Shown here one piece after another: positions 47,762-56,204 of a stretch of DNA of 64,000 nucleotides. A program made the translations under genes and the position numbers. This DNA comes from Pseudomonas sp. Irchel 3A7 (GTDB lineage: Bacteria > Pseudomonadota > Gammaproteobacteria > Pseudomonadales > Pseudomonadaceae), in contig NZ_FYED01000019.1 in NCBI RefSeq assembly GCF_900187565.1, forward strand, positions 1 through 64,000, given 5' to 3'. The first letter of the stretch is position 1, and each line of letters starts with the position of its first letter. The notes beneath the pieces were generated by a model, which worked only from the letters and a program-made list of their open reading frames with translations, was not told the origin of the DNA and did not search any database.

Positions 47762-48553
47762 ATGAAAAACATCAACTGCACCCTGATGCTCAGTGGCCTG
47801 CTCGCACTATCCCTAGGCGCCCAGGCACAAGAAACCCCATCGCACCTGGACAGCGTCATTCAACAAGGCCAACTGCGCGTCTGCACCACGGGCGACTACA
47901 AACCCTACACCTACAAAGCCGAGGACGGCGAATACTCAGGCATCGACATCGCCATGGCCCGCTCCCTGGCCGACAGCCTCGGCGTCAAGGTCGCATGGGT
48001 GCAAACCACCTGGAAAACCCTGATGCCCGACATGCTCGCCAGCAAATGCGACATCGCCATGGGCGGCATCTCGGTCACCCTGGAACGACAGAAAAAAGCC
48101 TTTTTCAGCACCACCCTCGACGTCGACGGGAAAATCCCCCTGGTGCGCTGCGAAGACCAGACGCAGTACCAAACCATCGACCAGATCAACCAACCCACCG
48201 TTCGCCTGGTCGAACCGGCCGGCGGCACCAACGAAGCCTTCGTCCACGCCTTCCTGCCCAAGGCGCAACTGAAACTGCACGACAACGTCACCATCTTTCA
48301 GGAGCTGCTGGATAAAAAGGCCGACGTGATGATCACAGATGCCTCAGAAGCGCTGTACCAGCAAAAACTCAAACCGGGATTGTGTGCGGTCAATCCGACG
48401 CAGTACATGCAATATGGGGAAAAGGCTTATCTGCTACCGCGGGATGACATGACGTGGAAGTTGTATGTGGATCAATGGCTGCATCTGGCCAAGGTGACGG
48501 GGAATTATCAGAAGGTGTTGGGGCAGTGGTTGGCGGTGCCTGAAGATAAGTAA
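47762..48553 (+). CDS. Periplasmic cyclohexadienyl dehydratase (PheC)-like protein
   Basis: 263 residues with signal peptide (LMLSGLLALSLGAQAQ). Periplasmic-binding-protein fold: LRVCTTGDYKPYTYKAEDGEYSGIDIAMARSLADSLG, GGISVTLERQKKAFFS, PAGGTNEAFVH and KADVMITDASEALYQQKLKPGLCAVN. The order and spacing follow periplasmic PheC, which dehydrates prephenate or arogenate. The ligand pocket differs at some positions, so an amino-acid-binding role is possible. No transporter permease is adjacent, favouring an enzyme or stand-alone binder. Start ATG 47762. Confidence 0.7.
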   Translation: MKNINCTLMLSGLLALSLGAQAQETPSHLDSVIQQGQLRVCTTGDYKPYTYKAEDGEYSGIDIAMARSLADSLGVKVAWVQTTWKTLMPDMLASKCDIAMGGISVTLERQKKAFFSTTLDVDGKIPLVRCEDQTQYQTIDQINQPTVRLVEPAGGTNEAFVHAFLPKAQLKLHDNVTIFQELLDKKADVMITDASEALYQQKLKPGLCAVNPTQYMQYGEKAYLLPRDDMTWKLYVDQWLHLAKVTGNYQKVLGQWLAVPEDK

Positions 48554-48616
48554 CGAACATCAAAAGGGCACTCGCTCAGCTGTTCATTCAAATCATCTTT
48601 AGGCCAGCAAGAAATC

Positions 48617-48660
48617 TGTGGCGAGGGAGTTCACTCCCGCTGGGCCGCAAAGCGGCCCCC
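48617..48660. repeat. Palindromic repeat, degenerate copy
   Basis: TGTGGCGAGGGAGTTCACTCCCGCTGGGCCGCAAAGCGGCCCC: relative of the element at 47629. Confidence 0.7.
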
Positions 48661-48751
48661 TGCGCCTGTGCAGACAGACTGCGTTATCCGTGCCTGCAAC
48701 TGCTGCGCAGGGCGCCCTTCTCCATTGCAGCGTTAAACGATTGGCAGCCAA

Positions 48752-48970
48752 TCAGTCGTCGTGCAGCAAACCCGAGCTGTACTCACCAAAGCTATTGCCA
48801 AGCGCACTACCATGGAAATTCACTTTGTCAGGATTGTTGGTGGGCCCCGGGCCAAAGCCGCTGGACGGTACGCTTTCTTCGGAATAACGGTTTGCGGTAC
48901 TCACCCCGGAACAAGCGCTCAACAGCACAGCACCGGCAATTAGCGTGGCTTTGGCGAGGTTTGAAATCAT
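48752..48970 (-). CDS. Small lipoprotein
   Basis: 72 residues from MISNLAKATLIAGAVLLSACSG. The lipobox LLSAC puts the lipid-modified Cys at residue 20. Mature part about 53 residues, rich in Ser, Gly and Asn (VSTANRYSEESVPSSGFGPGPTNNP). No known domain. Typical of small Pseudomonas lipoproteins; monocistronic. The in-frame extension to 49021 is rejected because the lipoprotein signal begins at this Met. Confidence 0.75.
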   Translation of the reverse strand: MISNLAKATLIAGAVLLSACSGVSTANRYSEESVPSSGFGPGPTNNPDKVNFHGSALGNSFGEYSSGLLHDD

Positions 48971-49099
48971 TTTCGGTGTCCTGTTGGGTGGAGGCGCGTT
49001 GGCTTGAATATGTGCCCTCATCCTAGGCTTTGCGCCGGGTGGGGATTATGAAACTTTGCGGGGTGACAGCGTTGGTTCAGGTGGGGTGGTTTCTCCAAT

Positions 49100-49126
49100 A
49101 AAAAGGACGCCATTAAGGGCGCCCTT
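49100..49126 (-). terminator. Terminator after DUF6124 gene
   Basis: On the minus strand AGGGCGCC CTTAAT GGCGTCCT followed by TTTTT: an 8-bp stem with one G-U pair, 20 bases past the stop. Confidence 0.8.
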
Positions 49127-49145
49127 CTCTTTTACAGCCGTACAC

Positions 49146-49487
49146 TCATGCACTCACGGGCGGGTCGACATTATCCAGTGCCCTATTCACCAATAGCTCC
49201 CCAACGACCGCCAACTGCTGAATCGACAACGCCAGACTGCGTGGCGAGCCTTCGAGCTTACAGGCCAGATCGGTAGTGAGGACGTTTAGTGACGCCAGCG
49301 TTTCGCAGGCATGACAAAGCAAGGTTTCAGTGTCGACATTGTGCACGATGGTAAAGACGTGGCAGATCGGATCGGCGTGATTCGGATTGCGTAAGCGCTT
49401 GCTGACAACACGATGACTGGCTTCGGAAAGCTGGTCGAGATCGGAAGCGGTTGGCGCTTCGGGAGGATCGGGCGTTATTTTTTTCAT
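49146..49487 (-). CDS. DUF6124/DUF3077-type Pseudomonas protein
   Basis: 113 residues, starting MKKITPDPPEAP, a recurring N-terminus in a Pseudomonas paralogous family. It contains VDTETLLCHACETLASLNVLTTDLACKLEG and IQQLAVVGELLVNRALDNVDPP. Function unknown. The strong structured element directly upstream (see 49546-49621) recurs, in my recollection, upstream of such genes, so a regulatory or mobility link is possible. No signal or membrane segment. Confidence 0.75.
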   Translation of the reverse strand: MKKITPDPPEAPTASDLDQLSEASHRVVSKRLRNPNHADPICHVFTIVHNVDTETLLCHACETLASLNVLTTDLACKLEGSPRSLALSIQQLAVVGELLVNRALDNVDPPVSA

Positions 49488-50132
49488 CGTTTGCGTTCCT
49501 AGAATTAATTAAAGGAACTGCCAGCATCACTTCCACATGATAGGTGGCAGCTGTGCGCAGGTGTGGAAGACCGGGGATCTAGGAACCCGGCGCACCCGAA
49601 AGTGCCCCGCGCACAGCCGCCATAATTTAACAGCAGACATGAAAAAAGCGCCTGCTTAAATTCAGGTGGCGCCTTTGCGCCTAGATCTTGTGAAGGGCTT
49701 CCACACCCTTGTCGCTGAATTTGCAGCGACGGGGGGAAGGCTATCGGGGTGGGCAAGGGAGTACAAGATGGACGAATTCGACAGAGATGGCGGGAAATTT
49801 CCTACATTTTGGGTGATTTCATCAACATGAGATTGTTGGCTGTGTTCGATGATGGATTGGACCGACCAATCACCATCCACCAGCAAATAAAGGCCAACAA
49901 GACCTTCAAAAAGTAACCGTACCAATTTCGTACCAACGATATTCCACTTCCACTAAATCTGCCTTCACTCGCACTTTTCTGTAGCAAATTTTAAGCAACC
50001 ATATTTGGCTCCAATCCGAGCACTATCGACACTGTCAAAATACGTTGACGCATTGGTACCGACCTCTATAAGCCCCTCTTGCTCTATGAAGTTTACAAGC
50101 TGCTACGCTTGCCTTTTCATGGAGGAATCGTG
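49488..50132. other. Region between DUF6124 gene and accessory island
   Basis: 645 bases without a convincing gene. It holds the three-way-junction element (49546-49621) and a GGCGCC TTTG GCGCC-type hairpin near 49669-49680. Two open minus-strand frames (49505-49756, 49662-49925) have poor coding character. AT-rich from about 49790 on, where accessory DNA seems to begin. No integrase or obvious attachment repeat was found. Confidence 0.5.
49546..49621 (-). other. Candidate structured RNA, three-way junction, upstream of DUF6124 gene
   Basis: Outer stem of 12 pairs with one mismatch (49546-49558 with 49609-49621), inner hairpin CCGGG/CCCGG (49571-49575 with 49586-49590) and inner hairpin GCAC/GTGC with a six-base loop (49592-49595 with 49602-49605). 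This is a compact cloverleaf-like fold in the 5' region of the minus-strand gene. Could be a cis-regulatory RNA, an sRNA or a MITE. Confidence 0.5.
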
Positions 50133-50342
50133 ATGCCTGATACAGACCTACTCCCTTCCCTGCTCTTCAAGATCAACGAGAATCAACTCGCCCTCGAAGC
50201 CGCCATCATGGAGCTAACTAACTGGGCTGAGCAGCGCGGCGCGGCCGAGCTCGCCGACAACGTTCGCGGTGCCCTGGTCGCAATCGACCGTAATGAGGAG
50301 TTCATCAAGATGACGCTAGCGGTAATGATGACACCCGAGTGA
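50133..50342 (+). CDS. Small hypothetical protein
   Basis: 69 residues from MPDTDLLPSLLFKINENQLALEAAIMELTNWAEQRG, acidic, helical, soluble. GGAGGA at 50120-50125 gives a good ribosome site, which decides the start over the upstream in-frame start at 50079. It contains ELADNVRGALVAIDRNEEFIKMTLAVMM. Similar short proteins occur in Pseudomonas accessory regions; function unknown. Confidence 0.7.
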   Translation: MPDTDLLPSLLFKINENQLALEAAIMELTNWAEQRGAAELADNVRGALVAIDRNEEFIKMTLAVMMTPE

Positions 50343-50482
50343 CTGCAGGCGGCCAAAAGCGGTCATGCACATGAGTTAGAATTCGAGATATTGATTGGAA
50401 TTCGAGCTCCTCGCGCGCCGCTGAGGCGGACGCTCCTTTACCCATAGCTCTCCCGCTATTTTTAGAATAAAAGGACCTGGTG

Positions 50483-51325
50483 ATGGCAAGAGATGATTTC
50501 GCACCGACGGTAGTCGCGGCGCTTGGGAAACGTGCAGCATTCATATGCTCGAATCCTAATTGCAGAAAACTAACAATTGCACCCTCAAGTGCAGACGCTA
50601 TGAAGTTCCTATACATCGGAGCAGCGGCGCACATTACTGCCGCATCTAAAAATGGCCCCCGTTACGACTTGAACATGAAGGCAGAGGATCGTGCGGCAAT
50701 AACAAATGGGATCTTCCTATGCCGGAGTTGCGCCGATCTAATAGATAAAAATAGAGGCATCGATTTTACGGCTGATGAACTGAGATCTTGGAAAACAGAT
50801 CATGAGGAATGGGTCTCAGCCAATTTGAATAAAACACCAGGAGGCGTTGGTGGGGATGGCGGAGGAGGCACAATCATCGGCGATAGAGGTACTGTAATCG
50901 GTGGAAAGGGAGGTGACGGAGGGACAGCAGGAAGTGGAGGGAAAGGTGGTAGCGGTTTCATACACGGTGATGACGGGATAATAATAGGTGGAGATGGTGG
51001 AAATGCCGGTACCGCTGATGGCCGCGGCGGAAAGGGGGCGCGGAGCCCTATGCAACGCTATGGAACTCCGACCGATCTATGGAGGTTCGGAAGTGGTGGC
51101 TCAGGGGCTAATCACCCAGAGTACGACCGGCGCCTCACCCTATTGGCTCAGTTCAGGTATGAATACGTAACTACACTGCCCGATCATGCCCCGTATGTTC
51201 ATGCAGGAATCGACGTGGTTCCAGCCGACTGGATCAACCAGCGACTTGCCGAATGTAATGAATTGTGGAGAGTAGAAATGGGAGAATTTGGATACACGCT
51301 TCCACCTTTAACTTCTGAAGGATAG
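50483..51325 (+). CDS. HNH-like zinc-finger protein with glycine-rich tail domain
   Basis: 280 residues. Residues about 20-115 form an HNH-like zinc domain: CSNPNCRK, AAHITAASKNGPRYD, NGIFLCRSCADLIDKN and LRSWKTDHEEW. The CxxC pair is kept, but the expected His after it (CRNCH type) is Ala (CRSCA), so catalysis may be lost. Residues about 118-188 are a Gly-rich repeat (GGxGGDGG with IIG/VIG spacing), and the last 90 residues are a folded tail (YDRRLTLLAQFRYEYVTTLP). Comparable N-terminal domains occur on modular proteins in bacterial defence islands. RBS AAGGAC at 50471. Function unknown. Confidence 0.72.
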   Translation: MARDDFAPTVVAALGKRAAFICSNPNCRKLTIAPSSADAMKFLYIGAAAHITAASKNGPRYDLNMKAEDRAAITNGIFLCRSCADLIDKNRGIDFTADELRSWKTDHEEWVSANLNKTPGGVGGDGGGGTIIGDRGTVIGGKGGDGGTAGSGGKGGSGFIHGDDGIIIGGDGGNAGTADGRGGKGARSPMQRYGTPTDLWRFGSGGSGANHPEYDRRLTLLAQFRYEYVTTLPDHAPYVHAGIDVVPADWINQRLAECNELWRVEMGEFGYTLPPLTSEG

Positions 51326-51388
51326 TGATTCGAATCCCATCAAATCCCCATAGATCCGCTCTAGACCAGCATAAGCATCGGGCGTGAC

Positions 51389-52729
51389 CTAAGGGGAAAC
51401 AACTCTTTGGCCTTGGGTAAAAGTGCGGTGGGTGAACGCTACGTAATCGCGTGGAGCGCCGCGTGAATCATCAGAAATACTTTTTATGCGCGCGGCAAAC
51501 GTGCTGCCGTCTGAATTTCTGACCAAGAAAACTTCACCTGTATGCACTGTATAAACACGGGATGTGCTGTCGAATTGTTCGAAGGCTATGGCTTCGTTCT
51601 CGGCGATGTTTTTGCAACGTGCCACCTTTGCACCGCCGGTGGCATAGACGTGAATGGAGGTGTCATCGGCTTTGCTAAATTTCAGGTCAAAAGTGGAGCT
51701 ATTTTTCGAGCTGATTCTTATTTCCCCGTTATTGGTTGAATAGTCGAAAAAGGTGAAGTCGTCGTCTGCGCTAACGTAGCTGAGATTCCCGAAATCGAGG
51801 GCTTCAGCGTCCCTTACATCCTCCACTACACCCTCTGAAACCCCGACCTCACGGAGCAAGTCTGCCAACTTCAACAGCTGGAGACTCTTTCCATTCGTTA
51901 TCCGGCGAAACTCGTCAATCAACTCAGGTCGAGGGTAAACGCCCTCATTGCCCGAACGTACGAGCCAGTCGGCCTTCTCTTCGCCTGTCACGAAAATCAC
52001 ATCTTTCTGATTGGAGTTACCGATTTCCAAAATGGTGAGCCAGATCAGGAAGTCTCCGATCCCCTTATCGGGTTTGCCCGCGTCTTTGTAGCCTGGAGGC
52101 ACCTTTTTATCCAACCGAGCTTTCCAATCCTGCGCGACTTGAGCTCGATTGGGTTCGTATTCAACTACCACCTCTCGACCAAAAATCTTTTGATAAGCCA
52201 AGGTCACAGGGTCGTCGCCCCTCCAGGCCTTCATCCGATCGATCAAAGGCTGCAGGGCCTTCACATAGTCGCGGCCGGCTTTTTTTAGATGATCATCGGC
52301 TTCTAATACAGGATTTGTCACATCCAAGTCTTTGAAGAAGTGCGGAAGATTGCCACCCACATTAAGAACGGCGCTGGCTTTGTCCTGCACGCTCTTTAGG
52401 ATGCTGCCTAGATGGGTGTCTCTGTTCTTCAAATACTCACGAATCACTCGATTAGGGACTCGCAACCGCCCCTCTTCCGCTAACTTGGTAAAGACTGCCT
52501 TGATCTCGCTGAACTCTCTGCCGCCAACCTTGAACGGGAGCAAGAGGACATTCGTGTCCAGGACGATGAGCACGTCAGGGTCAGACGCTCCTTTGACCAG
52601 TGACGGCCTGAGTAGATCGCTCACACTGGGGTAGAGATCTTCTAGCGCCCACATGGGCGTTGCCCCATCGCTGTCCGTTTCGTCGGCACCTGTATTTCTC
52701 TCCCTAGCCACAGAGTATTCCTTTACCAT
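51389..52729 (-). CDS. PIN-like (PIN_8/DUF4935) domain protein
   Basis: 446 residues. An N-terminal acidic leader, then the PIN_8-type nuclease fold: VLIVLDTNVLLLPFKVGG (first Asp), RLRVPNRVIREYLKNRD, GIGDFLIWLTILEIG (later Asp) and VIFVTGEEKADWLVR (Thr/Glu). The C-terminal 120 residues (DFTFFDYSTNNGEIRISSKN) form a beta-rich domain of unknown type. PIN enzymes cleave RNA; PIN_8 members are often encoded in defence islands. Convergent with the HNH-like gene 64 bases away. AT-richer codons than the core genes. Confidence 0.82.
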   Translation of the reverse strand: MVKEYSVARERNTGADETDSDGATPMWALEDLYPSVSDLLRPSLVKGASDPDVLIVLDTNVLLLPFKVGGREFSEIKAVFTKLAEEGRLRVPNRVIREYLKNRDTHLGSILKSVQDKASAVLNVGGNLPHFFKDLDVTNPVLEADDHLKKAGRDYVKALQPLIDRMKAWRGDDPVTLAYQKIFGREVVVEYEPNRAQVAQDWKARLDKKVPPGYKDAGKPDKGIGDFLIWLTILEIGNSNQKDVIFVTGEEKADWLVRSGNEGVYPRPELIDEFRRITNGKSLQLLKLADLLREVGVSEGVVEDVRDAEALDFGNLSYVSADDDFTFFDYSTNNGEIRISSKNSSTFDLKFSKADDTSIHVYATGGAKVARCKNIAENEAIAFEQFDSTSRVYTVHTGEVFLVRNSDGSTFAARIKSISDDSRGAPRDYVAFTHRTFTQGQRVVSP

Positions 52730-53324
52730 TTTGATTATACGAGTTGAGTACGGGGGGTTAATGGCACCGAAGCCTGAGCTCTATCTTAGCTAGCTTAGGG
52801 CCACGAATACAGAATGAATCGCCCTTGACTTTGCAAATACATCTGAATGAGTTTTCTTTGCCAATTTCCGTGGTTACTGACCGGCTGCATCACGTATGCG
52901 GTCGCTCGGACTTCAGTTGAATGAGACATGGATAGGGATTCGAACCCCTTCTTGCTTGCTCGGAGGCCGCTTCCGGCCGGTAAATCCTATGTCTTAGCGC
53001 TTCCCGGTCGGCATTACACGGCCTATAGCGGTCCTGAATTTGCCCTAAATTTGCCCTAAGCCTGCACCTCTCCTTGGGCAAATTGGTTCCCAACACCTCG
53101 ATCCTATACCTGGTCCGAGATGGAATGGACCAACTACTTCCAGCGACCCCGTTTTTAGCTGACTTTAGACCATCAAGTGAGACTGCGTACCATACTCGAA
53201 CCATCTGTCCTGCAGTTGGTGCTTCCGACTCCTAGCCATAATGCGCCACGGCTTGCCATAAATTTTGGACTGCCTATGCTCAGGGTCTGTCTGATCGGAT
53301 CATCACGGTGAGGGACCATTACGA
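52730..53324. other. Long intergenic region with tRNA-like sequence
   Basis: 595 bases between two divergent accessory genes. It contains the tRNA-like element at 52925-52993 and the promoters of both genes. A 104-codon minus-strand frame (52890-53204) covers it but looks like a by-product. No other feature is seen. Confidence 0.45.
52925..52993 (-). other. tRNA-like element, possible attachment-site remnant
   Basis: On the minus strand a 69-base segment has a GACATAG / CCATGTC closing stem (6 of 7 pairs) and the T-loop sequence GGGGTTCGAATCCC, but no proper anticodon arm, and only GGCC/GGCC as an inner stem. Looks like a decayed tRNA 3' half or tRNA-like att site. No CCA. Confidence 0.4.
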
Positions 53325-54293
53325 ATGTCGACGTTATCCGAACGTGTAACTATGAAATATCCACCTTTTGAAGTTTCATATATAGGGGAAAAGCACCCTC
53401 TAATCGCGCACCTGTTCGCACAGGTAACCAGTCAACTTACTGAACTACCTGACTTCTCTCGTGACAAAAAAATTGCTGTACTTTCGGACTTCGGCGGAGA
53501 GCATAAAGGCGCAAGTTTTTTTACATATTCATTCTTACTAATCTCCTATGACAAGATCTCCCCTTTTATTGAAGCTGTGGCTAAACTAAGAAGCGCGTAC
53601 GATATCCTGGATCCCTACAGTGAATTCGCATACAAAGATCTTAACTATGGTCCGCGTAAACGGGCGCTTCCCGGATTCTTGAAAATTGTCGACACCTTAC
53701 TTCATGGCGCACTAATTACCGTCGCAGTCGACAAAAAAATTGTCAGCCTTTTTGGCGCAGACAAGAAATCAGTTCACACACAAATACAAAAGGAATTTGC
53801 CGACGCCGGTTTAGCCGACTGGAAATTTGAATCTGCGGAAAAAGCGCTTCGCATTTGCCATTCCATATCATTCTTCGCATCTCTTACAACCCATAACGAC
53901 CAGCGCTTACTGTGGTATTGCGATAGCGACACGGTTAATGACAACGAAGTTTTTTTCAACGATACAAGAAACATTTTAAATCGAACACTAGGCTTATATG
54001 TAAACCACTCATTCGATATACTCGGATTCGCAAAATCATTTGAAGGAAAATCACACCTTGATGATTTGCTTAGCATTACCGACTTGGCTGCTGGAGTGAT
54101 TCAGGACCTGCTATCCGGACACAATACTGAAAATGACCAAATAAATGAAAACAAAGTCCCTCTCATTAAATGGCTTACACAACGGAGTAACTATCTAACC
54201 AAAATCACCTTACAGATGTTACGCCTACCTAACGGGGACATAAGTAGTGGCATCGTCGAATTCAATAAACCTCCAGCTAATTCGTCATTGTGA
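53325..54293 (+). CDS. Unknown protein, DUF3800-like appearance
   Basis: 322 residues, soluble. It contains KKIAVLSDFGGEHKGASFFTYSFLLIS near residues 47-73, EFAYKDLNYGPRKRALPGFLKIVDTLLHGALITVAVDKK, and LLSITDLAAGVIQDLLSG. The early Asp-Glu strand, the acidic-Lys motif and the late Asp resemble the RNase H-like DUF3800 layout (Asp...Glu-Lys...Asp), but I cannot confirm homology. The coding sequence is markedly AT-rich compared with the core, pointing to recent transfer. A second Met at 53352 is possible as start. Convergent with the RelA/SpoT gene. Confidence 0.55.
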   Translation: MSTLSERVTMKYPPFEVSYIGEKHPLIAHLFAQVTSQLTELPDFSRDKKIAVLSDFGGEHKGASFFTYSFLLISYDKISPFIEAVAKLRSAYDILDPYSEFAYKDLNYGPRKRALPGFLKIVDTLLHGALITVAVDKKIVSLFGADKKSVHTQIQKEFADAGLADWKFESAEKALRICHSISFFASLTTHNDQRLLWYCDSDTVNDNEVFFNDTRNILNRTLGLYVNHSFDILGFAKSFEGKSHLDDLLSITDLAAGVIQDLLSGHNTENDQINENKVPLIKWLTQRSNYLTKITLQMLRLPNGDISSGIVEFNKPPANSSL

Positions 54294-54334
54294 AAAAGAA
54301 AAGCACATATGCCAATCGTGCTAGAGAACCAACG

Positions 54335-54377
54335 CAAAAAAAGCCCTACAGCCTTATAAAAATGGTTGTAGGGCTTT
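54335..54377 (-). terminator. Terminator between convergent accessory genes
   Basis: On the minus strand AGCCCTACA ... TGTAGGGCT stem with a 16-base loop followed by TTTTTTT (from AAAAAAA at 54335-54341). It ends the HEPN-TM-RelA/SpoT operon. Confidence 0.85.
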
Positions 54378-54428
54378 ATCGACAATTCAACGGAACAGGC
54401 CCAGTCTTGTCGAAATAGGTCAGGGCAC

Positions 54429-55688
54429 CTAATCCTTAATTTTTGAATTAATGATGCTCGCATTATCTGTACTGACTTTGGAGTCTAAATCATGACCCGA
54501 ATAGCCCTCAAGATCTGCTGAAAGGTTAACACATTGGTTTCTCATACCTGATATTGCGGCTGCTATCTCAGCGTTGGGAGCAGTATAATTCTTTACCGCC
54601 CCAATAAGAGCCGCACTAGGTGGTTTAATACTTTTCATGACGCCTGCTATGGCTGCATTTTGCGCCCTGAAGTTGTTCAAGGCGCTTATCAATTCGGGGC
54701 TAGGAGCCATGGACCCGAGAGCTTTCATCTGATTGGCATATCTAGAAATGATGCCAATGTCTAAACCTAATGATCGAGATACCAAATCGTTTTTCAGGGC
54801 GGTATTGTCTTTGATTCTGTCGACACTATGTTGAAGAGATTCTACTGAGGATGCCGGTGTTTTGCCGTCGACTCGCAACTTATCGATTTCTTCTTGCAAC
54901 TTGGCCACTTCAACATCTCTTGCGGCGAGTGCATTCTCGCCTTCAAGAATCGAGGCACTTTGTGTTTTAATAAGGCTGTCCAGCATTATAACAAATGAAG
55001 CCATATCGTCCGCGGTTGCCGACAATCCATTGAATGTTATGAGAAAATACTTGAGCAGTTCGTTTTCGGAAAAATCGGGGTATCGCACCTTATGATCGAT
55101 TTCACTCCAGGCTTCTTGAAATATTGTTCTTGTTTGAACCTCAACTAAAATTGGCTCCTTTTCTGGGTGGTACGTAATTCCGTAGTGGATTGATCTATAA
55201 CCAGCATTGTGATTATCCTCAATAGCCCCCCTTTCAATTATCTGACTTAATTTAGCATCCCCCTCTCTTTTGAATATGGTTGTATCTTGTACATTCCAAG
55301 TATCGCGAATCTGTGAATCAACTGCCACACACTCTTCTTTCAACAAATGAAGTGCACGTACTCCGATTAAATCCGAAACAACCGCCCTGTAGTTTTCAAC
55401 ATTTATTTTTTCCCATTTTTCCTTGCGCGGGCTTTCTAAATTTTTTCTAAGTATTTTTTTAACTAAACCATATGTATCTTTTACTCTCCACCTCACTGAG
55501 TGGACGCTATTAAATGCTTGTATCCGATTGGCAATCGCCCCGCCATACAATGCAAGAGTTTGCATTGAAGCATCGTGGTGGTTGGCAATGCTGACAAGTT
55601 GATCCCAATCAAGACATGATTTCTCCCAATCATCTTCTGTGTAACCAGACTTTGCGAGAAACTCTTCTCGCGTCAAATCAAATGTCAT
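54429..55688 (-). CDS. RelA/SpoT-domain nucleotide synthetase with coiled-coil and repeat tail
   Basis: 419 residues from MTFDLTREEFLAKSG. Residues about 55-215 are a RelA/SpoT synthetase domain with intact motifs: RVKDTYGLVKKILRK, VSDLIGVRALHL, NAGYRSIHYGITY, VEVQTRTIFQEAWSEIDHKVRY. Then a coiled coil (about 235-290) and a tail of four short helical repeats (PSPELISALNNFRAQ, NAAIAGVMKSIKPP, SAALIGAVKNYTAP, NAEIAAAISGMRN). No hydrolase (HD), TGS or ACT domain, so a small-alarmone-synthetase-like enzyme; toxic SAS proteins of this type act on nucleotides or tRNA. RBS GAGGA fixes the start. Third gene of a likely operon with a TM and a HEPN protein. Confidence 0.88.
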   Translation of the reverse strand: MTFDLTREEFLAKSGYTEDDWEKSCLDWDQLVSIANHHDASMQTLALYGGAIANRIQAFNSVHSVRWRVKDTYGLVKKILRKNLESPRKEKWEKINVENYRAVVSDLIGVRALHLLKEECVAVDSQIRDTWNVQDTTIFKREGDAKLSQIIERGAIEDNHNAGYRSIHYGITYHPEKEPILVEVQTRTIFQEAWSEIDHKVRYPDFSENELLKYFLITFNGLSATADDMASFVIMLDSLIKTQSASILEGENALAARDVEVAKLQEEIDKLRVDGKTPASSVESLQHSVDRIKDNTALKNDLVSRSLGLDIGIISRYANQMKALGSMAPSPELISALNNFRAQNAAIAGVMKSIKPPSAALIGAVKNYTAPNAEIAAAISGMRNQCVNLSADLEGYSGHDLDSKVSTDNASIINSKIKD

Positions 55689-55772
55689 TGCTACGTCCTC
55701 AAAACTGAAAATCATCGACTATAAATCAGGCGCTTTACGGCTGATATTGTGGTACTTGGGCGGGCTTTTCCC

Positions 55773-56174
55773 TCATTCTCGGACATTCGACTCAGACTCG
55801 CCTAGCAGGAGGCTGGCTATATCGCTTCGACTCACCTTTGTGTCGCCACGCATTGCTACTACAAGGCTGATGAGATGTTCTCTACCATCTTCCGTCGTTG
55901 CAGCTGCGCCCGATTTTTCAAATGCCCTCAAGGCGTTTATGACCTCACCCGATCCATGGATCACGATTTTGCATTTTGCCAACGCAGCGTCGGCCAGGAC
56001 TTTATGACGATCACTTTGTATACCTGATCGAGCTATAGCGGAAAGGTAGTCTGCGTAAGCCTCTGTCCGAAGCGAATTTATTCGTTTATTTCGTTCAGTC
56101 AGCGTGCCGAAAGCGAACGCCATTACAGCAGTACAGGCCGCTACCAACAGAGGTATCCAACTACTCAATGCCAT
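55773..56174 (-). CDS. Single-TM small membrane protein
   Basis: 133 residues. One membrane helix at residues about 6-23 (WIPLLVAACTAVMAFAFG), then a cytoplasmic charged helix bundle (RINSLRTEAYADYLSAIARSGIQSDRHKVLADAALAKCKIV) with a GLY-free, Ala-rich end. The strong ribosome site AAGGAG is 7 bases before the ATG. It lies between the HEPN and RelA/SpoT genes on the same strand (30 and 84 bases away). No known family; by position a membrane-linked partner of the synthetase, which is inference. Confidence 0.75.
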   Translation of the reverse strand: MALSSWIPLLVAACTAVMAFAFGTLTERNKRINSLRTEAYADYLSAIARSGIQSDRHKVLADAALAKCKIVIHGSGEVINALRAFEKSGAAATTEDGREHLISLVVAMRGDTKVSRSDIASLLLGESESNVRE

Positions 56175-56204
56175 TACCGGCTCCTTCGCATTCTTTCCCT
56201 GGAC

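Noticed and set aside
49505..49925. Minus-strand ORFs before the DUF6124 gene
   Set aside because: They overlap the structured element and have poor coding character.
50834..51050. Gly-rich repeat as PE_PGRS or collagen-like gene
   Set aside because: It is a short stretch inside a longer protein with a zinc domain; Gly-x-y periodicity is not strict.
51327..51353. GATTCGAATCCCATC, T-loop-like sequence as second att site
   Set aside because: Only the T-loop core matches; no stem or flanking repeat with 52925-52993.
52890..53204. Minus-strand ORF across the tRNA-like region
   Set aside because: Codon composition is random; the frame reads through the tRNA-like remnant.
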